DNA of 64,000 nt, taken from the NCBI GenBank assembly GCA_017410365.1, contig JAFQQY010000016.1, forward strand, positions 1 through 64,000. Reading direction: 5' to 3'. The stretch is from Prevotella sp. GTDB lineage: Bacteria; Bacteroidota; Bacteroidia; Bacteroidales; Bacteroidaceae. Below the pieces are notes generated by a model. That model saw only the letters and a list, made by a program, of their open reading frames with translations, was not told the DNA's origin and made no database searches. Each line of letters begins with the position of its first letter. Position 1 is the first letter of the stretch. This document shows positions 7,543 through 14,618 of this stretch, piece after piece. The position numbers and the translations under genes are program-made.

Positions 7543-10116
7543 TTACTTATCTTTATACTTCCATAAATACCCTTTATATGGTTCGCCATTTTGTATATGC
7601 TCCCACATTCGGTTCCTTGGAACATTAATAGCTTTGGCAGCAGCTGAAATTGACGGATAAGTAGCGATTTCTACTTCATCCATTAATTGTACTACTTTAC
7701 GATTTCTCAAATTGGGCCAACCATTCAATTCGTACAAGTCTATACCCCTTTTCCTACAATAGTTATCTATATCCTTCCTTGCTTTGCTTAGTTCTAGTAA
7801 ACTGCTATATGGAGCACAAATCTCCTTTATTTCATCGATGGAATATTGGTATGGTGCATGTTGTACTCTTTTCAATGGTTCCAACAAATCATTCCAATGA
7901 TTCTTTTTGATTACATTATACACGTTAGGCTCATTATTCACTAAATCTCTGAGGAATGTATATTTCCTCACGATTCTTTCACAAGCTGCTCGTGTCCACT
8001 TAGTGGTACTTCCATAACAAAAGCCCTTCAATTCCTCATGCCAGCCTTGTTTTTTTGCTATTCTGTAGATATGCGCAAAGCGATTTTTCAAATCAAAAAC
8101 GAAGGTGCATTGCTCATATACCTTCTTGCATTGTTCAAAATCAACTTCTATAATTTCTTCTTTGGGCTTTTCCGTTTTTGGAGTTTTTGTCCTTTTAGGT
8201 TTTTCTACCTTTTCACTTTTGGCTACATATTTGAAAGGTTTGGGATAACGTTCTCTTAAAAGACCAGCATCTCTTAATAAATGATAAGCTTTTTTGGAAT
8301 AGTTACTCAGTTCTTTTATGTTTTTGAAGTACTGAGATATATCCCATGCTTCTTCAACGGTCTTAATCCTACCATGCATAACAATAGTTGGTCTTAATTC
8401 GTTGAAAAGATTATTCTTTTTCAAATAGGTCCATAAAGTATGGTTCTTTAGTCTAATTATTTCTATAGACTTGTAATTGTCTGCCTCCCTTAGTGCCTCT
8501 TCCCTCGTATATTCTTTGGGTTTCCCAAAAACATCGTCGAGCATCTTATTATCGAAAAGGACTCTGTATGCCCATAAGCAATCAAATCTCAATTGGCTGC
8601 GATTTGTGTAGTGCCCCTTCTTTACTACAAGTAGTGCATCTTCAATTGTATGATGAGTATGGATGAGTCTATTGGGAAAAAGCTCATTAAGCAATCCTTT
8701 ATAACGTGTTAGTATAGCACCATATGCACCAGGATGTTGTTCCATTAATAGAGAAAGGTCATAACCACATTCTTTTGCCTTTTCTCTAATTGCCTTCTTG
8801 TTCCATTTTAATGGAAAAGATGCTCCAATAGAACTCTCACGTTCACCAGTTTTTGCCCTATTGAGTAGCATCCATTTTTGCTCCTTGTAGTATTCCACCC
8901 AAAAGGATTCTCTTTTTCCGCTTTCATGAATTGGTACGCTATCTTCTAATTGTTTAGGGGAAGGAATTTCACAATTGTATTCTTGAGCAAATTTAAAAAC
9001 GGCAGAGTCGTTACTGTGACGATGTTGCCAATCTCTTCTTATCAAACTGTTTGTCAATCCCACATATACAGCTCTTTGTTTCAAAAACTCATATGCATAG
9101 ATGTATTTTGTATCTTTATCGTAATCTGCAGTTTTAGGCGGCATTTTTCTCAACCATGTATAATCCTTTAGCCACCCCATGCGTTGGGCCATATTGCACG
9201 CGCCGCCACTTCTAACCCTAAAATCAAAAATATACTCATATTTACGTGCTTCTTGCTCGCAAGTTTCCTTGTTCCATTTTTTTGCATTACCAGAACAAGA
9301 TGGGCAACCTTGACCTTTCAAATGATTGGTTGGAATCTGCCAGAAGTCACCATGTATTGGACACACAATACACACTTTTGTGCTTGTGTTAATGTAGTTG
9401 ACTTTGTGATAATCATATATACCGCCATGAACCTTATTCGCCTCTTCAATAAACTTTTCAAGAGGCTTTCGCTGGAGCCTAATTCTATTCTCTTTGGAAC
9501 ATTTGGGGCACTCTTGATGACTTGAGAAGATATTGACAGGACGCATAGAAAACTCGCCATGCTCAACGCCATTTTCATCTTTCTCATGACAAACAAGGAT
9601 GATGGGAACCTTCATGGCCTTATATATAACCTTTTCGAAACTATAACGTTCACCAAAAAGAGAACGAATCTTATCAATTATTTCTTCTTGACTATAAATA
9701 TGTCTTTGTCTGTCACCTTTATAGGCGCATTTTGGACATCCGTGTCCATTCAAATGAATATATGGGGCCTGCCAAAACTCACCATGCTTTTTGCAGATTA
9801 TGCAAACCTTCGTTGAAGTATTTTTATACTTCACATTAGAATAGTCATACTTATCCCCATGTAATTTTCTCGCTTCATCAATAAACTGATCTAACGTTTT
9901 TCTGCGAGATTCTACATTTTTAATTTTACCACACTCAGAACACTCATGACCCTTTAAATGATCTAAAGGCCTCTGCCAAAACTCACCATGCTCTTTGCAG
10001 ATTATGCAGACTTTGGTTTGGTTGTTGACATACTCCACCTTGGAATAATCATACTTATCCCCATGCACCTCTCGGGCTTTCTTGATGAATTCTTCGGTGG
10101 TTAGCTTCTGGCTCAT
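7543..10116 (-). CDS. Large modular GIY-YIG nuclease with four zinc-ribbon modules and NUMOD-like C-terminus
   Basis: 857 residues, four kinds of module in order. (1) Four copies (about 5-65, 75-132, 140-208, 217-276) of a DUF723-like unit, roughly 'A..vHGdkYDYs.v.Y.n..tKVcIIC..HGeFwq.p..Hl.g..Cp.C', each with two Cys pairs or near-pairs that could bind zinc. Copy 3 is divergent. (2) A GIY-YIG nuclease core (337-421): KYIYAYEF, AVYVGLT, Arg360/361, a likely catalytic Glu403 in 'RESFWVEYY' and 'LLNR'. (3) Six or more degenerate 45-residue helical repeats beginning 'W(N/T)..a' (one before the nuclease at 281-325, the rest at 439-790). (4) A NUMOD1-like segment 'SISAAAKAINVPRNRMWEHI' with 'GYLWKY' (805-857). 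These parts are typical of homing-endonuclease and phage-type proteins that recognise long DNA sites. It starts 19 bp after the exonuclease gene, so an operon is likely. Substrate and role are unknown. Composition is visibly A+T-rich. Confidence 0.8.
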   Translation of the reverse strand: MSQKLTTEEFIKKAREVHGDKYDYSKVEYVNNQTKVCIICKEHGEFWQRPLDHLKGHECSECGKIKNVESRRKTLDQFIDEARKLHGDKYDYSNVKYKNTSTKVCIICKKHGEFWQAPYIHLNGHGCPKCAYKGDRQRHIYSQEEIIDKIRSLFGERYSFEKVIYKAMKVPIILVCHEKDENGVEHGEFSMRPVNIFSSHQECPKCSKENRIRLQRKPLEKFIEEANKVHGGIYDYHKVNYINTSTKVCIVCPIHGDFWQIPTNHLKGQGCPSCSGNAKKWNKETCEQEARKYEYIFDFRVRSGGACNMAQRMGWLKDYTWLRKMPPKTADYDKDTKYIYAYEFLKQRAVYVGLTNSLIRRDWQHRHSNDSAVFKFAQEYNCEIPSPKQLEDSVPIHESGKRESFWVEYYKEQKWMLLNRAKTGERESSIGASFPLKWNKKAIREKAKECGYDLSLLMEQHPGAYGAILTRYKGLLNELFPNRLIHTHHTIEDALLVVKKGHYTNRSQLRFDCLWAYRVLFDNKMLDDVFGKPKEYTREEALREADNYKSIEIIRLKNHTLWTYLKKNNLFNELRPTIVMHGRIKTVEEAWDISQYFKNIKELSNYSKKAYHLLRDAGLLRERYPKPFKYVAKSEKVEKPKRTKTPKTEKPKEEIIEVDFEQCKKVYEQCTFVFDLKNRFAHIYRIAKKQGWHEELKGFCYGSTTKWTRAACERIVRKYTFLRDLVNNEPNVYNVIKKNHWNDLLEPLKRVQHAPYQYSIDEIKEICAPYSSLLELSKARKDIDNYCRKRGIDLYELNGWPNLRNRKVVQLMDEVEIATYPSISAAAKAINVPRNRMWEHIQNGEPYKGYLWKYKDK

Positions 10117-10135
10117 AATCTGATTAAGTTATGTG

Positions 10136-12058
10136 CTAATTCTCAACTTTTGACGTTTCCCTATACGCATAATTCTCCTTTGCTGCTGCTAATTCTTCTT
10201 CGCTCAAAGGAGTATTGGAATATCTGAAGATGTAGCCATTATACTGAGGCTTGCCAGCAGATAAACATCTCCTTACACCTTCAGTTTGTATACCATACGC
10301 CACTGTGCAATCTGTTATCTTCAGAAATACATTGAGATAATTTCCGTCAAGGTCGAATACATATATAGGCCGTTTCGCCTCTTTCGTCAATGGTGCACCT
10401 TCGATTTTCAGAATTGGTTGTTCTGTTGTCGCATAAATGAAAATATAGCCATTGAGATTATATGTTATCTTGTCTTGGCGAAGTATGGTTTTTATGGGAC
10501 TATCACCAGCAAAGCCCAACTCGGTAACAATGTCGGAAATGCTCTCATACCTTTTCAAGAAATCACCATCCTTGGAATAGCAATCAATGAGCCGCTTTCC
10601 ATAGGTGAAGTCACGATCTATCTTCGTTTGTGGTTCTTCTTCATGAGCTCGGAAACCATATTCACCTAACCAACTCTTTTCTAGTGTGGCATTCGCAATC
10701 TTCTTTTGTGTTAAAGACGATGCTAATCCAGCGCATTCTTCCAATGTCTTGGTGAAAAGGAATTCACCAGTCGTTCTGGAATATACGTCAATAAGGCGTT
10801 TCCCATAATAGATATCAGGTTCTATTTTTCCTATCGAATCTTCATGCAGCCTTATGCCATAATCGGTTGTCCACAAAGTTTCCTCTAAATCTTTTACCGT
10901 AGAATATGACACATAGATTCCCTTCTCGGCACATTGCCTTATGGTTTTCGTGAACAGGAACTCACCTGTTAAGCGAGAATAAACGTCAAGTTCCAGCATG
11001 TTTTGCTCTATGTAAGACTCAAGCTTCACTCCATTTCTATAGAGATTGGAATGTATGTCATCAACAGATTTGCCAACAGGTTTTCCTTCGTTATTGAAGT
11101 AAATTTTGCGAAGCACAAAATTGGTAGCGTCACAGTCCTTTATTGCTTCATGAAAACAGCCTCCTTCAAACCCAAAATGTTCCGAAATGGTTCCCAACTT
11201 TTTGTTTTCTGTTGGCAATGCTAGTTTTCTAACCATTGCAAGAACATCGCACACAGGATTTGTCGGCAGAGGTATGTTAACCATTTCGCATGTAGATTTC
11301 AAGAATCGCATATCAAAAGGTGCATTGTATGCAAAAAGAGGACAAGTGCCTATAAACTCCATGAATGCATTGATGCCTTCCTTCTTGGAATCTCCTGTTT
11401 GCTTCAACTTTTCTATATCTATACCATTTACACGCAAAGCCGTCGGTTCTATTACACATTGAGGGGATGGTTTTATGTAGATACTTCGTGTATCTATTAC
11501 TTCCCCCGTCTGCGTGCTGTATTTGACGGCTCCAATTTGAAGAATCTCATGGCCTTGCTGAGGTGACAATCCGGAAGTCTCGGTATCAAATACAACATAG
11601 TATTCATATTTCGACAAATCAGGTATATATGACTCAATGGGTGTTTCGATGTCTGTTGGAGAGGATGAAATAATTTTAATCTCAAATCCTGAGGCTGGTG
11701 AAACATGACAGAGATCTTCTGTCTCATGCGTGTCATTGCTTAACAATTGAGACAGTTCACTTTCGGAGATATTGGCATTAACCAGCACATTAAGAGCATT
11801 ATCAATAATTCCTTTCTGCTGAAGTTGTGATATCAAACTTCCAGATAGTTTATAACCTATTTGGAAGTGTCTTTGGATATCAGCCCCCTTACATATGCCT
11901 TTTTGGATGACAAAACGAGCCACGTTCTCTAAAGATGGAGTGTTGCCTACTGGACAATAAGTGTTTGCAGACTTATCCTCAACCACGTTTGCATTCTGAT
12001 TGGTTTTTTCATTAGAATCTCCACCAAACAGACCTTTTATGAAATCAATTATCGACAT
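10136..12058 (-). CDS. DEDDh (DnaQ-like) exonuclease with winged-helix N-terminus and NUMOD-like repeats
   Basis: About 640 residues. I start it at the ATG at 12058; the in-frame TTG two codons earlier looks spurious. Residues about 45-108 ('ADIQRHFQIGYKLSGSLISQ' and 'LQQKGIID') resemble the FtsK gamma winged helix that reads short DNA motifs. Residues about 152-320 are a complete DEDDh 3'-5' exonuclease: 'VVFDTETSG' (D158, E160), 'NAPFDMRFL' (D249), 'HEAIKD' (H303, D308). The remaining 280 residues contain three to four repeats of the type 'DVYSRLTGEFLFTKTIRQCA' followed by 'GYIFRY'-like ends, related to NUMOD1 modules. The next gene, the GIY-YIG protein, shares that C-terminal type. Combination and context suggest a two-nuclease system, but function is inferred only. 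Confidence 0.8.
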   Translation of the reverse strand: MSIIDFIKGLFGGDSNEKTNQNANVVEDKSANTYCPVGNTPSLENVARFVIQKGICKGADIQRHFQIGYKLSGSLISQLQQKGIIDNALNVLVNANISESELSQLLSNDTHETEDLCHVSPASGFEIKIISSSPTDIETPIESYIPDLSKYEYYVVFDTETSGLSPQQGHEILQIGAVKYSTQTGEVIDTRSIYIKPSPQCVIEPTALRVNGIDIEKLKQTGDSKKEGINAFMEFIGTCPLFAYNAPFDMRFLKSTCEMVNIPLPTNPVCDVLAMVRKLALPTENKKLGTISEHFGFEGGCFHEAIKDCDATNFVLRKIYFNNEGKPVGKSVDDIHSNLYRNGVKLESYIEQNMLELDVYSRLTGEFLFTKTIRQCAEKGIYVSYSTVKDLEETLWTTDYGIRLHEDSIGKIEPDIYYGKRLIDVYSRTTGEFLFTKTLEECAGLASSLTQKKIANATLEKSWLGEYGFRAHEEEPQTKIDRDFTYGKRLIDCYSKDGDFLKRYESISDIVTELGFAGDSPIKTILRQDKITYNLNGYIFIYATTEQPILKIEGAPLTKEAKRPIYVFDLDGNYLNVFLKITDCTVAYGIQTEGVRRCLSAGKPQYNGYIFRYSNTPLSEEELAAAKENYAYRETSKVEN

Positions 12059-12178
12059 ATACAACCTATTATCGTTTTTATTAATTCGACTGTGTACTCA
12101 AGGATTTTTCCCATCTCCGAACAATCTACGAGCCATCTTCGAAGGCATAAGCTTGCATCAACCCATGCTCACTCTATG

Positions 12179-12379
12179 CTACATGCGTAAAAGTTCATTG
12201 ACATTAATTTCTAAGCATCTTGCTATCTCCATCAGGTTCTCCAAGTTGGGTTGTGCACTATTGGTACACCATTTGGACACCGTGGCTTGGTCAACGCCTA
12301 TTTGCTCGGCTAACCACTTGTTGGTGCGCTTCTTCTCCGCAAGTACCACTTTCAGTCGGTTTAAATCTTTACCTTCCAT
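12179..12379 (-). CDS. Small Xre-family HTH regulator
   Basis: 66 residues, almost entirely a Cro/CI-type helix-turn-helix: 'LAEQIGVDQATVSKWCTN' (recognition helix) followed by 'PNLENLMEIARCLEINVNEL'. It is the first gene of the minus-strand block and probably controls its own promoter (CATCTTTG at 12414-12407) and the exonuclease/GIY-YIG genes that start 120 bp downstream. The size is that of phage-repressor-like regulators of toxin-antitoxin and defence loci. Confidence 0.8.
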   Translation of the reverse strand: MEGKDLNRLKVVLAEKKRTNKWLAEQIGVDQATVSKWCTNSAQPNLENLMEIARCLEINVNELLRM

Positions 12380-12704
12380 GTTATACGTTATTACATAATA
12401 CTGGGTACAAAGATGGCAATTTTTTATCAGAAATGATTATGTTTTGCTAAAAATATGTGCACAGAGGCAAAAATATTTGTCTTTTAACAAATTCTCGCTT
12501 CAAATTATCAATACCATCATTATACTTAAACACAATTGATGTGTCTTTTATGAGGCAAATTTTATAGTCGTAAAAATTTACAGCCATAAAATTTCATAAA
12601 GAGGTCCTATGAAGATGTACTCATCGATTGTTAATCGACAAAATTGCAGGTATCTATAGAAAAAAGCCCCCAAAAGAGTAGCCTAAACAGATTATTTGAT
12701 AAAA
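12380..12704. other. A+T-rich divergent intergenic region with a palindrome
   Basis: No gene is visible in this region between the xre gene and hipB. It contains a perfect palindrome TCGATT-gtt-AATCGA at 12624-12638, which could be an operator or a small hairpin, and otherwise only A+T-rich sequence. Confidence 0.5.
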
Positions 12705-12738
12705 TGTTTGTTATATTAAACATTTTTATATATATTTG
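12705..12738 (+). promoter_or_regulatory. hipBA promoter with overlapping inverted repeat
   Basis: TTTG at 12707-12710 and TATATTTG at 12731-12738 are 20 bp apart, a full Bacteroidota promoter. TGTTT (12705-12709) and AAACA (12718-12722) form an inverted repeat covering the -33 box and spacer, a plausible binding site for the HipB-like repressor encoded immediately downstream. Confidence 0.65.
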
Positions 12739-12757
12739 CACCCGATAAGATACAATT

Positions 12758-13057
12758 ATGGGAAAGAATACATTCGGTAAAACGATGCCAAGGGCATTGA
12801 GCCAGAACCTAAAAATCATGGGCGAGCAAATCATGTTGGCCCGCAAGCGTAGGCATCTGTCTATGCAGGATATTGCAGACAGAGCTACGGTGACACGACT
12901 GACTGTCTCAAAGGTTGAACATGGTGACCCAACGGTTTCTATGGGTATCTATGCGCGTGTACTCTTTGCACTTAATTTGGAAAAGGATATCACCCTGTTG
13001 GCTGCTGACGACGCTCTTGGCAGACAGCTTCAGGATGCAGAATTACTAAGAAAATGA
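12758..13057 (+). CDS. HipB-type antitoxin / Xre repressor
   Basis: 99 residues. The HTH 'MQDIADRATVTRLTVSKVEH' followed by 'DPTVSMGIYARVLFALNLEK' is the standard Xre fold of HipB-like antitoxins. Its stop overlaps the start of the HipA-type kinase by 4 bp (ATGA, 13054-13057), the usual arrangement of these pairs. It should neutralise the kinase and repress the promoter at 12705-12738. The N-terminal extension (about 25 residues) before the HTH is longer than in E. coli HipB. Confidence 0.85.
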   Translation: MGKNTFGKTMPRALSQNLKIMGEQIMLARKRRHLSMQDIADRATVTRLTVSKVEHGDPTVSMGIYARVLFALNLEKDITLLAADDALGRQLQDAELLRK

Positions 13058-14304
13058 AGAGGATTACAGTTTACGCAGATTTTGACTTTCTCTCTGCTCC
13101 ACAGGAGGTTGGAACTTTAGGCTACGAACACGTTCGCGGCAAGGACCATTTTGTCTTTGAGTATTCGCGCCAGTGGTTGAAACAGCATGGCGGCATTCTG
13201 CTGAGCGGTGACTTGATGAATGTTCCTTCGTTGCAGCATCCTCGTGGTAATGATAATGTATTTGGTTTCGTCAAGGATTCTTTCCCCGATCGTTGGGGAC
13301 GTTTATTGCTTGACCGCAGAGAGCGACTGACTGCTCAACAGGAAGGTAGGCCGAAACGAATGCTCACTAATTACGACTATCTCATAGGGATTGAAGACTT
13401 TACGCGCATGGGTGGCATACGTTACAAAGAGGAAGAAGGTGATGACTACATCAACGCGAGTGCAAAATATCTTGTTCCCCCTATTGAGAGTCTTCGCGCC
13501 CTATGCGATGCTTGCCATGAGATTGAGTTGGCAGAGGAGCGTAATGAATTACCGGAACAACGCTGGCTCGACCAGTTGATTGATCCGGGAACCTCACTCG
13601 GTGGTGCTCGCCCTAAGGCCAACGTGGTTGATACTGACGGAAAACTGTACGTGGCAAAGTTCCCATCAAAAAAGGATCTGGAGAATACTGAATTTATTGA
13701 GCACTTCTCGCATCAACTTGCGGCAAAGGCAGGTATCAACGTGGCAAAGACGCGCACCATCAAGATTTCAAAAGACCGTGACTTGCTTCTTTCTGAACGC
13801 TTCGATAGAACAGCAGAGGGCCGTCGCATTCATTTTGCTTCCGCTATGTCGTTGCTTGGTCTTGATGATGGAGCTGGCAGCAGCACAGGTAACGGCTATC
13901 TTGACATCGTTGATTTCATCCTTCGTGGGTGTACCAATGTACGGCAGAATCTCCGTGAGCTCTATCGCAGAGTGGCCTTCAACGTCATGTTTGGCAACAC
14001 CGATGACCACTTCCGTAATCATGGATTCCTGCTCACTCCAAAAGGCTGGACACTATCGCCTGCATACGACATCAATCCAGGAGCGAAGTCACATCAATGC
14101 TTGCTTATTGACTCATACACAGAAGAGTCAGACATCAACGCGTTACTCTCTGCAAGTGAAAGCTACATGCTTGAACACCAAGAAGCATCAGAGATTATTA
14201 AGGAGGTTCGTGCTGCCATCAAAGACTGGCGCAAGACCGCTACTGAACAGCAAATACCCGCAAAGTTGTTAGAATCATATTCTATACGTTGGGATGAACT
14301 ATAA
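13054..14304 (+). CDS. HipA-type serine/threonine kinase toxin
   Basis: 416 residues, a full-length HipA-like kinase. It carries the N-terminal domain ('VFGFVKDSFPDRWGRLLLDR'), the glycine-rich nucleotide loop 'DPGTSLGGARPK' (178-188; Ser181 is the likely autophosphorylation position by analogy), 'LYVAKFPS' and the catalytic stretch 'NTDDHFRNHGFL' (315-326), then 'AYDINPG'. In E. coli the homologue phosphorylates glutamyl-tRNA synthetase and causes dormancy; other HipA proteins use other tRNA synthetases, so the target here is open. All catalytic residues appear present, so the toxin looks intact. It lies in the accessory island, divergent from the xre gene. Confidence 0.85.
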   Translation: MKRITVYADFDFLSAPQEVGTLGYEHVRGKDHFVFEYSRQWLKQHGGILLSGDLMNVPSLQHPRGNDNVFGFVKDSFPDRWGRLLLDRRERLTAQQEGRPKRMLTNYDYLIGIEDFTRMGGIRYKEEEGDDYINASAKYLVPPIESLRALCDACHEIELAEERNELPEQRWLDQLIDPGTSLGGARPKANVVDTDGKLYVAKFPSKKDLENTEFIEHFSHQLAAKAGINVAKTRTIKISKDRDLLLSERFDRTAEGRRIHFASAMSLLGLDDGAGSSTGNGYLDIVDFILRGCTNVRQNLRELYRRVAFNVMFGNTDDHFRNHGFLLTPKGWTLSPAYDINPGAKSHQCLLIDSYTEESDINALLSASESYMLEHQEASEIIKEVRAAIKDWRKTATEQQIPAKLLESYSIRWDEL

Positions 14305-14547
14305 AAAAGTAGCACATTCTGCACGTTTTCCGTGAAAAAATACCTTCAGACGAGAAATTCTCAAATCGAGCAAAAAGGCGCGGTACAAGTCAAAACGGCA
14401 AGGTGTTAATTATCAAGCATTTACACTTTCGCTTACTTTCAAAAAACTTTCGAAAAATAGCCATGTACCGATTAAATTCACTGAACGCTGATATTCAATT
14501 GATTGTCGATGGTGCATCGGAAAATTTGTCTTTATGTCAAATAATAA
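14305..14547. other. Intergenic region after hipA without a supported gene
   Basis: A+T-rich sequence between two gene ends. An open frame on the plus strand (14403-14753) runs through the terminator and the GH51 coding region and is not credible. I see nothing else here. Confidence 0.5.
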
Positions 14548-14569
14548 GGGCAGACCAACAGATCTGCCC
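14548..14569 (-). terminator. Hairpin between hipA and the GH51 gene
   Basis: GGGCAGA (14548-14554) pairs with TCTGCCC (14563-14569). On the minus strand it is followed by a T-rich stretch (TTATTATTT), so it probably ends the GH51 transcript and may also serve hipA. Just after it, 'gtactcatgtctaaa' occurs twice (14591-14622). Confidence 0.6.
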
Positions 14570-14618
14570 ACTATTATATAAAAGTCCTCATGTACTCATG
14601 TCTAAAACGTACTCATGT

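Noticed and set aside
5700-14600. Integrative mobile element
   Set aside because: Composition and content suggest transfer, but there is no integrase, transposase, relaxase or attachment-site repeat in the window.
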